Shown here: positions 13,631-20,941 of the stretch, one piece after another
Layout: the number at the start of each line of letters is the position of its first letter
How positions within the stretch are numbered: position 1 is the first letter of the stretch
Assembly: GCA_001776775.1 (NCBI GenBank)
Contig: MFDD01000002.1
Location: 1 to 37,745, forward strand
DNA length: 37,745 bases
Reading direction: 5' to 3'
Source: Candidatus Daviesbacteria bacterium RIFCSPHIGHO2_02_FULL_43_12
GTDB lineage: Bacteria; Patescibacteriota; Microgenomatia; Daviesbacterales; UBA10151
Notes under the pieces: generated by a model
Told to the model about the DNA's origin: nothing
Seen by the model: the letters and a program-made list of their open reading frames with translations, nothing else
The model's database searches: none
Translations under genes and position numbers: made by a program

Positions 13631-14185
13631 TTATTTAGTTCTTCCGAGAGTAACCGTCAGTAGCAAAGGGAACTCGTCATATACCTGTCCATTTGATGTT
13701 GACCCAAAATGTCCATCAAAAAGTATTATTTGTGTACCGCCCAAGTGATCAAACATTATACGACCCTGTTTATCATCACAACTCCATGGATCATTTACGG
13801 AGTTAATAAATACAATTTCTTTTACATTTTGTTTTATCTTTTCCCAGTTGTACTTTTCCTGAAGAATTAGATCTTCCATTTGCTCGTCTGGATGCTGTGA
13901 GTAACCAGCAACTAATACAGCTTTTGTGATCCGCACATCAATATGTTCCAAGATGCTCAGGATAAGCGGTCCGCCAGATGAATGACCAACAAGCAATGTC
14001 TCTGAATCAAACGTGTGTTGTTTGAGTACTTTCGGAAGGAATGTATTAATGGGTTCCTTATTAATTGTTGGATTATATGGTATCGATACTATGTAACCAC
14101 CTTTTTCTAGCTCTTTACCTAACCACTTGTACCAATATCGGTCCGGATTATCGTCTGTACCATGAAAGATAATAGCATTTTTCAT
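13631..14185 (-). CDS. RBBP9/YdeN-type small serine hydrolase
   Basis: 184 residues, the usual size for this alpha/beta-hydrolase family. AIIFHGTDDNPDRYW is the oxyanion region, LLVGHSSGGPLIL the G-x-S-x-G nucleophile elbow, NSVNDPWSCDDKQG the acid region, and FDGHFGS the catalytic His. The family's substrates are poorly known. It is cytoplasmic (no signal). A TATAAT lies eight bases before the ATG with a TG extension. It stands alone, between the RRM gene and the CheR-like pseudogene. Confidence 0.85.
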   Translation of the reverse strand: MKNAIIFHGTDDNPDRYWYKWLGKELEKGGYIVSIPYNPTINKEPINTFLPKVLKQHTFDSETLLVGHSSGGPLILSILEHIDVRITKAVLVAGYSQHPDEQMEDLILQEKYNWEKIKQNVKEIVFINSVNDPWSCDDKQGRIMFDHLGGTQIILFDGHFGSTSNGQVYDEFPLLLTVTLGRTK

Positions 14186-14252
14186 TTGATCAGATTATAT
14201 CAGAAGACCTTCTTCTTAGTAGGAACTTTCTATGCAACACGACCTTATGCTT

Positions 14253-14948
14253 TTATCTGACGTGTGATAAAAAACCACTACTACCTAAAATGCCGCTTAT
14301 TCTTTGCATGGAAGCTTCATTATTAAAGTATCTGGACGTTGTGTGACAGACAACAACATTGAATACATCGGCTCTAAAAACTCCAGGAAGTTGAGTAACC
14401 TGTGGAGATTAAGCATCCATTTGTAAATACGTAATTCTACTTAGTATTCCTTCTGGGAATGAAACAAATGCTTCAGGCTCAATAAATGCGGGGCCTGGAG
14501 AATCTGGTGCTGGAGATGCTTTTGATGCAACATACCTCATCACTCTATCGAGCTGCTTATCTCGACTACCAAAAATAGGAAATCTATTTTGTCGAAAAGT
14601 GGCTATAGCTTCAGGATTGCGCTCTATCGCTAATACTCCAACTGTACCATCAAACTCAGGGTTTATCTCTCTAACCATCTCTTCCCACGACATAACAAGT
14701 GAAAGAGGTTCTTTACCTGTTGAAGCACCTACGGATAACACTAAGTAATCTCCTTTACCTGACTTAATGTGATCACTCATGTGACCTTCAATTTTTTTGA
14801 ATTCTTCAGGATACCTATAAAATGCATCACCAGTGAATACATTAGTTTCTGCTTCTAAAGATTAAGCAAGTCGAGCTAAAAGTTCCGCATCAACAGCTAT
14901 AGGAGGCCTATTTGCGGGAATATCATGTCCAGTACCACTTTCTGACAT
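14253..14948 (-). pseudogene. CheR-like methyltransferase gene with two in-frame TAA codons
   Basis: One 231-codon frame covers a CheR-type SAM methyltransferase. Segment 1 (ATG 14948) reads MSESGTGHDIP...LLARLA then TAA at 14864-14862. Segment 2 has VFTGDAFYRYPEEFKKI (CheR N-terminal pattern), the SAM loop VLSVGASTGKEPLSL, the acidic strand VLAIERNPEAIATFRQ, and ends QMDA then TAA at 14411-14409. Segment 3, still in frame, has DVFNVVVCHTTSRYFNNE and ILGSSGFL, matching the later CheR strands, and ends in TAA at 14255-14253. Both internal stops sit in the same ten bases, TGCTTAATCT. Three separate segments that keep family features in one frame mean either recent nonsense decay or stop read-through. 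A TATACT lies six bases before the first ATG. Confidence 0.7.
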
Positions 14949-15061
14949 ATCTGGAGTATACCAAAAGCTCCCACATCGTACACTAGGGAGACTAGAGCTT
15001 CTTAGAAAAATATTCCCTTAATATCTGCTTTAAAGTGACCTTACCTTAATGGGTTTGGGGC

Positions 15062-15223
15062 GTACCACTCGCTAACGCTCGGATACACTCCTGCCTCACC
15101 GGTCGCTTTTCGGCGAAGCGATGAACTGGAATACGGGGGACGTACTAGTCTCTATCGCTCCAGTACATCCCAACGCACACCCTCTTTTGCGAAGCGGTGC
15201 ACCTGAACGTTAGTGAATGGTGC
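15062..15223. repeat. Foldback element with internal 80-bp tandem units beside tRNA-Gln
   Basis: Ends GTACCACTCGCTAACG (15062-15077) and CGTTAGTGAATGGTGC (15208-15223) are inverted copies matching at 13 of 16 positions. Inside, two units of about 80 bases (from CGTAC at 15061 and 15141) are clearly related, each with a GCGAAGCG-centred hairpin. No protein is encoded. The right end is five bases from the tRNA-Gln 3' end. It resembles a miniature inverted-repeat element or a structured RNA. Confidence 0.55.
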
Positions 15224-15227
15224 GCTG

Positions 15228-15298
15228 CTGCGGGACATGGATTCGGACCATGATAGTCAGATCCAAAGTCTGACGTCCTGCCATTAGACGATCCCGCA
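15228..15298 (-). tRNA. tRNA-Gln (anticodon TTG)
   Basis: Minus strand: acceptor TGCGGGA/TCCCGCA, anticodon stem TCAGA/TCTGA with loop CTTTGGA (anticodon TTG), T-loop TCCGAAT, discriminator G. CCA is not encoded. A foldback element follows its 3' end. Confidence 0.93.
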
Positions 15299-15425
15299 AT
15301 ATTAGTTATGAGTTATTGGTTCATAGTTCACCCCGATTCAATCGGGGTTCAAGTTTAAACAAAAAACAATAAGCTCAGGTTCGGTAATTTTATCAGAATC
15401 TGGATTTATATGAAAGCCAGCCTAA
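15299..15425. other. Intergenic stretch with CCCCGATT hairpin
   Basis: Contains CCCCGATT-ca-ATCGGGG (about 15332-15348) and a run of AGTTATGAGTTATTGGTTCATAGTT-like short repeats that resemble 20893-20940. No gene seen. The hairpin could end transcription from either side, but no T-run follows. Confidence 0.4.
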
Positions 15426-15454
15426 TTGACAAAATAACAACCTCTCACTAAACT
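15426..15454 (+). promoter_or_regulatory. Promoter for the coiled-coil gene at 15465
   Basis: A consensus TTGACA (15426-15431), a 17-base spacer and TAAACT (15449-15454), ten bases before the ATG. Confidence 0.7.
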
Positions 15455-15464
15455 TAAATTCATT

Positions 15465-15716
15465 ATGGACGAAAAGACCAAAGAGGACTTTATCAAATTA
15501 TTTAATCAAGGATTTGAAGAGATGGTACTCCCCCAGTTCGAAGAGATAAGGGAAGACATGGCTTCAATGAGAAAGGAGATGGCTACCCAGACTGATATAA
15601 ATAGACTAGAGAGGAAAATAGATCACTTATTAGATAAGTCTGGCGACCACGAGAATCGACTTAAGAGGATCGAGACACTCCCCATTATTGCTAGTGAACT
15701 GAGAGCGGTTAAATAA
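15465..15716 (+). CDS. Short coiled-coil protein
   Basis: 83 residues with no Cys and high Glu, Lys and Arg content. Residues 15-70 show heptad spacing (FEEMVLPQFEEIREDMASM, then INRLERKIDHLLDK, then HENRLKRIETL), so it should form a dimeric coiled coil. There is no membrane segment. Similar small coiled-coil proteins are frequent in Patescibacteria and are often annotated as hypothetical. A strong promoter stands directly upstream, so it is likely well expressed. It converges on ung with 8 bases between. Confidence 0.7.
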   Translation: MDEKTKEDFIKLFNQGFEEMVLPQFEEIREDMASMRKEMATQTDINRLERKIDHLLDKSGDHENRLKRIETLPIIASELRAVK

Positions 15717-15724
15717 TAGTATCT

Positions 15725-16390
15725 TTATCTCCAATCGATAGGTAGGATCCCATTTTCCAAAAGATAATCATTGCACTTACTAAAATGGTGTTTGCCAAAA
15801 AAAAGTGAGGCCGAAAATGGAGAAGGATGTCCGGATTCTAATACTAGATTCTTATCTCTATCGATCACTGCTCCTTTTGCTTGGGCATATTTGCCCCATA
15901 ACATATATACAATATTAGTCCTCTTAGCGTTAAGTGTTTGGATAATTGCATCGGTAAACTGCTCCCAGCCTATTCCGGCATGAGAAGCGGGTTTATTAGC
16001 GAGCACAGTTAAAACGCTGTTTAGCATCAGAACCCCTTGGGTAGCCCAACGAGTTAGATCTCCTGAGGGAAGTGGCTTAGATCCTAAGTCACCCTTTATC
16101 TCCTTGAAGATATTCTTTAAAGAGGGAGGGAGGGGTATCCCATCATTTACAGAAAAAGATAATCCATTAGCTTGACCTGTTCCGTGGTAGGGATCTTGTC
16201 CAACGATTACCACCTTTACCGAATCTAAGGGACAAAGATCTAAGGCTCGGAAGATATTTTGGGCTGGTGGATAGGTTTGTTGAGTTTGATACTGCTTTCG
16301 GATATTAGTGGTCAAGTCTTTCCAGTAAGGCTTAAGAAATTCTGGCTTCAAAGCTTCTTTCCAAGTAGGATCTAGTTTTATGGCACTCAT
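15725..16390 (-). CDS. ung: Uracil-DNA glycosylase (family 1)
   Basis: 221 residues, normal for Ung. It removes uracil from DNA to start base-excision repair. The water-activating motif VVIVGQDPYHG (Asp66, His69), NGLSFSV, LLNSVLTV-type strand LMLNSVLTVLANKP, and the minor-groove loop GHPSPFSA (His188) are all present. The start MSAIKLDPTWKEAL is standard. A TAACTT lies six bases before the ATG, a weak -10. It stands alone and converges with the coiled-coil gene. Confidence 0.97.
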   Translation of the reverse strand: MSAIKLDPTWKEALKPEFLKPYWKDLTTNIRKQYQTQQTYPPAQNIFRALDLCPLDSVKVVIVGQDPYHGTGQANGLSFSVNDGIPLPPSLKNIFKEIKGDLGSKPLPSGDLTRWATQGVLMLNSVLTVLANKPASHAGIGWEQFTDAIIQTLNAKRTNIVYMLWGKYAQAKGAVIDRDKNLVLESGHPSPFSASLFFGKHHFSKCNDYLLENGILPIDWR

Positions 16391-16457
16391 TAGATGAAGT
16401 TAGTCTAGTTTTGTGATTTATTATCTATTCAAATAGTATGGAAATCAAGTAAAATAA

Positions 16458-17648
16458 ATGCTCGTGGTTAAAAATAACAAAAGTTTACTGATTATTGCCT
16501 TGATCGCCATGGTTAATATGCTGGGATATGGGATTATCATTCCCATCCTCTATGCTTACTCCAAAGAATACGGTCTATCAGATTTTCAAAATGGTCTACT
16601 TTTTGCCTCTTTTTCCATCTGTCAGTTTATTTCGACTCCCATTATCGGCCGGTTGTCAGATAAATATGGTCGCCGGCCCATGCTGCTAATCTCTATTATT
16701 GGAACCGCGTTATCTTTTTTTATAATGGCTTTTGCTCCGAACGCCTTGTTTCTTTTTCTGGCCAGAGCCTTAGACGGGCTAACGGCCGGAAATATCCCAG
16801 TCGCTTTTGCAGTTATATCCGATACAACTAAACCGGAAGAGCGAGCCAGAGCCTTTGGTTTGATCGGTTCGGCCTTTAATTTTGGGTTCATCTTTGGACC
16901 CGCTATCTCAGCGTTTACTGTAGGTTTTGGTTCGGGAGTACCCTTTATTATTGCTGGAGTAGTGACAATCGCCGCTGTGATCTTGACTGCACTTTTCTTG
17001 CCAGAGACAAATAAACATATGGGTGAGGTAAAATCTGGCAAATTATTTGACTTTCCACTATTATGGCGCACTTTGTTTGATCAGAATGTCGGGATGACTT
17101 TTGTGATCTCACTAATCTTTTTTCTAGCATTTTCCTGTGCTATCATCTATGGTTTTCAACCCTATACTATGAATATTCTTAAAATCACTGCCTCGCAGAA
17201 CGCTTGGCTTTTTACGATGTTTGGTGTGGTCGGTCTCTTGTCTCAAAACTTTTTTGTACACCGTATATCTAAAGCCTTGGGACTCAAAAAAGCCTTTACC
17301 CAATCTATTCTATTTACTGCCCTGGCCTTTTTGATTATGTTCTTTGCTCAGTCACTGCCTGTTTTTATAATTGCATCCATTATATTGGGAATAGTAAATA
17401 GCGTCGTTCAAACCCTTATTCCCACAATCCTCTCTCAGGAAACAGATGAAAAATCCCAAGGTTCGATAATGGGATTAAACTCTTCGTATCAGAGCATCGG
17501 GATGATCATTGGACCAATTTTGGGTGGTATCGTAGCGATGGTGGCTATCCCCTTGCCTTTTTTGGTTGGTTCCATCTTGGTGATGGTTTGTTTTCTTTTA
17601 TCCTCCAAAATCATGCGTCCTGGTATCAAAAAAGATTCAGCCTTCTGA
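16458..17648 (+). CDS. MFS transporter, DHA1 (drug:H+ antiporter) type
   Basis: 396 residues with 12 predicted helices. Motif A between helices 2 and 3 reads GRLSDKYGRRP, and motif C-like GSAFNFGFIFGPAI is in helix 5; both point to drug/proton antiporters such as TetA and its relatives. It would export a small molecule across the cytoplasmic membrane. A TAAAAT at 16450-16455 is only two bases before the first ATG; with TTCAAA at 16428-16433, transcription would start near the in-frame GTG at 16464. The real start may therefore be that GTG, as a leaderless mRNA. A second, unrelated MFS gene follows after the MazEF pair. Confidence 0.88.
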   Translation: MLVVKNNKSLLIIALIAMVNMLGYGIIIPILYAYSKEYGLSDFQNGLLFASFSICQFISTPIIGRLSDKYGRRPMLLISIIGTALSFFIMAFAPNALFLFLARALDGLTAGNIPVAFAVISDTTKPEERARAFGLIGSAFNFGFIFGPAISAFTVGFGSGVPFIIAGVVTIAAVILTALFLPETNKHMGEVKSGKLFDFPLLWRTLFDQNVGMTFVISLIFFLAFSCAIIYGFQPYTMNILKITASQNAWLFTMFGVVGLLSQNFFVHRISKALGLKKAFTQSILFTALAFLIMFFAQSLPVFIIASIILGIVNSVVQTLIPTILSQETDEKSQGSIMGLNSSYQSIGMIIGPILGGIVAMVAIPLPFLVGSILVMVCFLLSSKIMRPGIKKDSAF

Positions 17649-17657
17649 TTTATTACG

Positions 17658-17676
17658 ACCCTGGGTTAACCAGGGT
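17658..17676. promoter_or_regulatory. Palindromic operator candidate for mazEF
   Basis: ACCCTGG-gttaa-CCAGGGT is a perfect 7-bp inverted repeat whose last base is the first T of the -35 box. Binding by MazE or the MazEF complex would block the promoter. Confidence 0.5.
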
Positions 17677-17704
17677 TGACAGCCTTCTGCTATGTAGATA
17701 CAAT
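17676..17704 (+). promoter_or_regulatory. mazEF promoter
   Basis: Consensus TTGACA (17676-17681), 17-base spacer, TACAAT (17699-17704), ten bases before the mazE ATG. Confidence 0.75.
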
Positions 17705-17713
17705 GTACTTACT

Positions 17714-17953
17714 ATGATTACCACATTGATTGCAATTGGAAATTCCCGAGGAATACGAATACCTAAGCCCCTTCTTAGTGAAAGTGGCCTTGAAGGGGAA
17801 GTTGAGTTGCAGGTAACAAAGGGCGAAATAAAAATTGTCGCGGCGCCTTTAAGGAAAAAATCCGTTTCGAGCTCCTTAGTAATGTCAGAGGGAGTGCTGG
17901 GAGCTGATTGGAATCGACCTGAAGAGGATGAGGCATGGGAAAGCTTGCAGTAG
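17714..17953 (+). CDS. mazE: MazE-type antitoxin (AbrB fold)
   Basis: 79 residues from the ATG at 17714, which follows a strong promoter. ITTLIAIGNSRGIRIPKPLL is the AbrB/MazE swapped-hairpin DNA-binding motif. The C-terminal acidic tail (GADWNRPEEDEAWESL) is the usual toxin-binding segment. It overlaps the toxin gene by 19 bases, so the two are coupled. MazE neutralises MazF and autoregulates the operon, probably through the palindrome at the -35. Confidence 0.88.
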   Translation: MITTLIAIGNSRGIRIPKPLLSESGLEGEVELQVTKGEIKIVAAPLRKKSVSSSLVMSEGVLGADWNRPEEDEAWESLQ

Positions 17954-18267
17954 GCAACGTTGTTCTTGTAACATTTCCGTTCTCCAATTTAAAAGGCCAA
18001 AAAGTTCGACCGGCATTAGTCTTGGCAAATGTAGAGTTTGACAATCTTATTCTTTGCCAGATTACTTCAAAGTCCTATACTAGTAAAACAGCCGTCTTAA
18101 TTAAAGCTGAGGATTTTAAAAGTGGCAAATTACCAGTCTTAAGTTTTGTGCGACCAGATAAGTTATTTGCGGCTGATGCAACTATTATTAGGAACGTAGT
18201 TGGTGATCTGAATTCAAAGAGCAAGAATTTAATCATAAAGCGAGTGCGTGAATTATTTGCTGTCTGA
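17935..18267 (+). CDS. mazF: MazF/PemK-family toxin endoribonuclease
   Basis: 110 residues, the standard size. The N-terminal strands GNVVLVTFPFSNLKGQKVRPALVLA match the family signature, including the conserved Arg-Pro that helps form the active site; LSFVRPDKLFAADATII is the second conserved block. MazF enzymes cut mRNA at short sequences. ATG at 17935 within the mazE reading frame. Stop is TGA. Between this gene and the next MFS gene there is a 100-base gap with a short non-matching frame ending KGPEHAVMIAQVLDSLK, perhaps a remnant. Confidence 0.9.
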   Translation: MGKLAVGNVVLVTFPFSNLKGQKVRPALVLANVEFDNLILCQITSKSYTSKTAVLIKAEDFKSGKLPVLSFVRPDKLFAADATIIRNVVGDLNSKSKNLIIKRVRELFAV

Positions 18268-18369
18268 TATACTGGCTTGATGGATCAAAGTTAGAAAGCG
18301 CGAAGGGTCCGGAACATGCGGTAATGATCGCCCAAGTATTAGATTCCCTTAAATAAGAATAGAGTCGCT

Positions 18370-19656
18370 ATGAAAAATATTAGACTATTTACTGCCAGAA
18401 CTTTTTCGTCGCTAAAAATACGCAACTACCGCCTATATTTTTTGGGCCAGGCAGTCTCATTGTCCGGCACCTGGATGCAGACGATCGGTCAGGGTTTACT
18501 AGTACTAAAATTGACGGGTTCAGGAACCGCCCTTGGTTTGGTGACAGCTTTACAGTTTTTACCAATTCTAATTCTTGGGCCTTGGGGTGGGGTGATTACA
18601 GACAGGTTCCCCAAAAGAAAAATACTTTTTATTACTCAATCAATTTCTGGAATACTGGCTTTAATACTAGGAATTTTAGTCATAACAACATCAATTAAAC
18701 TCTGGATGGTTTATTTACTCGCTTTGAGTCTCGGAGTGGTGAATACTTTCGATAACCCCACCCGCCAAACTTTTTTAATGGAAATGGTCGGAGCAGAGAA
18801 TTTATCAAATGTGATTTCACTCAATTCCAGTGAAGTAAATATGGCCAGAATTATCGGGCCGGCTATTGCCGGGGTTTTGATAGCTACTTTTGGACTAGGA
18901 ATTTGCTTTATTATTAATGGTTTATCTTACGGAGCAATCCTCATTGTGCTGATGTTAATGAAAAAACAGGAGCTGCTCTCACTTCCTTTAGTTCAAAAGT
19001 CCAAAGGGCAGCTTTTGGAAGGCTTTCGCTATATCCGATCTTCCCCTCTGATCTTATACACGCTTTTAATGATGGCAATTATTGGCACGCTGTCATATGA
19101 ATTTTCCGTAATCCTGCCGCTGTTTGCTAAATTTACCTTTCGTGGAGACGCCGGAAGCTATGCGCTACTGACAGGGGCGATGGGCGTAGGTTCGGTCATC
19201 GGAGGGCTAATTACTGCCTCCAGACATAAGACCTCGCCCCAAATGTTAGTCTGGGCAGCCTTCCTTTTTGGGATAAGTTTGCTGGCCGCCTCCTTAGCCA
19301 CCACTTTAATAATGGCAGTTGTGGCGATGGTTGTAGTGGGCATCTTCTCGATCAACTTTACGTCTTTAGGAAATATTATATTACAGCTGGAGAGTATTCC
19401 GGAGATGAGAGGTCGCGTCATGTCGTTTTGGACAGTGGCTTTTTTGGGCTCTACCCCAATTGGCGGTCCAATTATTGGCTGGATCGGTGAACATATTGGA
19501 CCAAGATGGGGCTTGGTTGTGGGCGGCATGGCCGCGATTGCTGCCTCGGGTTTTGGTTTTTTGACTCTGAGTAAGGGTATAAAGTTTGTTATTCCTGATG
19601 ATTTGCAAAGAAACGCCACCCTAGTTGAAGCAGAGAAAGAGTCGAGAGTTTTTTAA
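18370..19656 (+). CDS. MFS transporter, EntS/MFS_3 type
   Basis: 428 residues with about 12 helices. The N-terminus SSLKIRNYRLYFLGQAVSLSGTWMQ is typical of the MFS_3 branch that includes the enterobactin exporter EntS. GPWGGVITDRFPKRK is motif A, and DNPTRQTFLMEMVG is another signature of this branch. Likely exports a hydrophobic small molecule. No convincing promoter is seen immediately upstream; read-through from mazEF is possible. The 3' end overlaps the convergent DUF1003 stop by four bases. Confidence 0.88.
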   Translation: MKNIRLFTARTFSSLKIRNYRLYFLGQAVSLSGTWMQTIGQGLLVLKLTGSGTALGLVTALQFLPILILGPWGGVITDRFPKRKILFITQSISGILALILGILVITTSIKLWMVYLLALSLGVVNTFDNPTRQTFLMEMVGAENLSNVISLNSSEVNMARIIGPAIAGVLIATFGLGICFIINGLSYGAILIVLMLMKKQELLSLPLVQKSKGQLLEGFRYIRSSPLILYTLLMMAIIGTLSYEFSVILPLFAKFTFRGDAGSYALLTGAMGVGSVIGGLITASRHKTSPQMLVWAAFLFGISLLAASLATTLIMAVVAMVVVGIFSINFTSLGNIILQLESIPEMRGRVMSFWTVAFLGSTPIGGPIIGWIGEHIGPRWGLVVGGMAAIAASGFGFLTLSKGIKFVIPDDLQRNATLVEAEKESRVF

Positions 19657-20288
19657 TCTTTTTTGATTGCTTCTTTAATCTTTTCTTCTTCTGCCCGTAC
19701 TTCTTGGGTAAAAGAATGGACTTTATCTAAAGGTTTTCTAATCTCATCTTTTAGGTCTTGCATAATTGGCCGATTAGCAGTGCTCAACTGCTCTTCAATT
19801 GATTTTTCGATATAGCTAGTATTAGTTCTTTGCAGCATCCTAACAAGCTCTGGATCCTCTTTTGTAATTCCCATTTTAGATCTCATTTCGTCCAGCAGTT
19901 GCAAAACCTTGGTAATTTCTTCTTCGGCAATCAAGTTCACCCGAAGCTGGACTTCGTCTCGGATGGTGCTGATATATGAAGACCTGTTTTGTGAAACCAG
20001 CACAAAGATCGACAGAAATATCGCCTCGAGGGAGACAACCATCGTTAAAAGTCCAAAAGGAAAGGGGTCAAAAGGAGGAACCTCTGGAATTAGGTTGGTA
20101 TTAATCAAAATCCAACCGGAAAAGAGAAATACATGAAAGACCAGAAAAGATGTTGAACCACATATGGCGGTTAAGTCATCGGCCACCCTGGTTAGAAAAG
20201 AACGTGATCTAAGGGATTTAGCTTCAAAGGATTTAAAAAAGCGCTGCCTTCTGTCTGTGGTTTGTATTTCTTGAGGAACCGACTCCAT
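19653..20288 (-). CDS. DUF1003 membrane protein
   Basis: 211 residues. The DUF1003 core is LTAICGSTSFLVFHVFLFSGWI (helix 1), PFDPFPFGLLTMVVSLEAIFLSIFVLVSQNR (helix 2 with the diagnostic P-x-D-P-F-P-F and SLEAI-FLS). The C-terminal 100 residues are a charged coiled coil predicted to be cytoplasmic. Function is unknown. A TACGAT with TG extension lies six bases before the ATG, implying a leaderless start. Confidence 0.88.
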   Translation of the reverse strand: MESVPQEIQTTDRRQRFFKSFEAKSLRSRSFLTRVADDLTAICGSTSFLVFHVFLFSGWILINTNLIPEVPPFDPFPFGLLTMVVSLEAIFLSIFVLVSQNRSSYISTIRDEVQLRVNLIAEEEITKVLQLLDEMRSKMGITKEDPELVRMLQRTNTSYIEKSIEEQLSTANRPIMQDLKDEIRKPLDKVHSFTQEVRAEEEKIKEAIKKD

Positions 20289-20323
20289 GTCTTTATCGTA
20301 TCAAAGAATAAGTAAAGATACTA

Positions 20324-20794
20324 TCATTTAAAAATCGAAGATTTTTTGACCAGCTTGGCATCATAGACTATTTCCCTAACCTCACCATCCTCACCTTCTA
20401 TTTCATTCACCCCCGACATGCGGTTGTATTCTTGAAGATAATCAGACAGGGCTATTTGTAACTCTTTGACCTCTGATTTAAGCGCCTTTATTTTACTGGC
20501 CAGTTCGCCAGCCTGAGGTTGTTTTAGTATCTGAGCGCGGGTAGTGGCCCTAACCTTGGAAGCCTCTTTGGCTGCCTTATCATGCGCCTGATAGGTGGGG
20601 TCGTTAGCAAAAATATCGTCAAGCATCCCCTTATGCTTTTTAGCTTCATCCTGAAGTTTATCAATGGAGCTAACATGGCTTTTGATTAAACCCTCCATGT
20701 TTATCAAAACCTGAGCCCCTCCTGCAGAGGCCTTATTTAAAGCTTCATCATTTATGATTTCTGCATCAACAACCGGAGAGTTCTCTGAATCCAT
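20324..20794 (-). CDS. Coiled-coil hypothetical protein
   Basis: 156 residues, soluble and mostly helical. Two long heptad-rich stretches are seen (about 30-85 and 95-125: IKALKSEVKELQIALSDYL). No signal peptide, Cys or catalytic motif. The last 25 residues are basic (VYDAKLVKKSSIFK). It lies upstream of the DUF1003 gene on the same strand, 35 bases away, so a functional link is possible; both carry long cytoplasmic coiled coils. The family is not recognised. Confidence 0.65.
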   Translation of the reverse strand: MDSENSPVVDAEIINDEALNKASAGGAQVLINMEGLIKSHVSSIDKLQDEAKKHKGMLDDIFANDPTYQAHDKAAKEASKVRATTRAQILKQPQAGELASKIKALKSEVKELQIALSDYLQEYNRMSGVNEIEGEDGEVREIVYDAKLVKKSSIFK

Positions 20795-20852
20795 ATCTAT
20801 TTAATATATAGACAGTTGCAAGCAAATTCAAGTAAGTAATTTTGCCTTGCAC

Positions 20853-20890
20853 AATAATCTGCGCGATTATTGCGCCATTTGTGGTATACT
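20853..20890 (+). promoter_or_regulatory. Promoter region and operator candidate of the Fic gene
   Basis: AATAATC-tgcgc-GATTATT (20853-20871) is a perfect 7-bp inverted repeat located where a -35 box would be, followed by TATACT at 20885-20890. The Fic protein's C-terminal winged-helix-like domain could bind it (inference). Confidence 0.45.
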
Positions 20891-20941
20891 ACACTAGTTC
20901 ACAGTTCACTGAGAACCGACAACCATGAACTGATAACCGTT

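Noticed and set aside
16622-17071. Long minus-strand open frame inside the first MFS gene
   Set aside because: Pro/Lys/Ala-rich antisense of hydrophobic helices; no start signal and no family match. The same applies to 19158-19619 in the second MFS gene and 36420-36719 in the CcdA domain.
18268-18369. Short coding remnant ending KGPEHAVMIAQVLDSLK
   Set aside because: Only about 27 codons, no start codon or homologous context that I can recognise; possibly chance.
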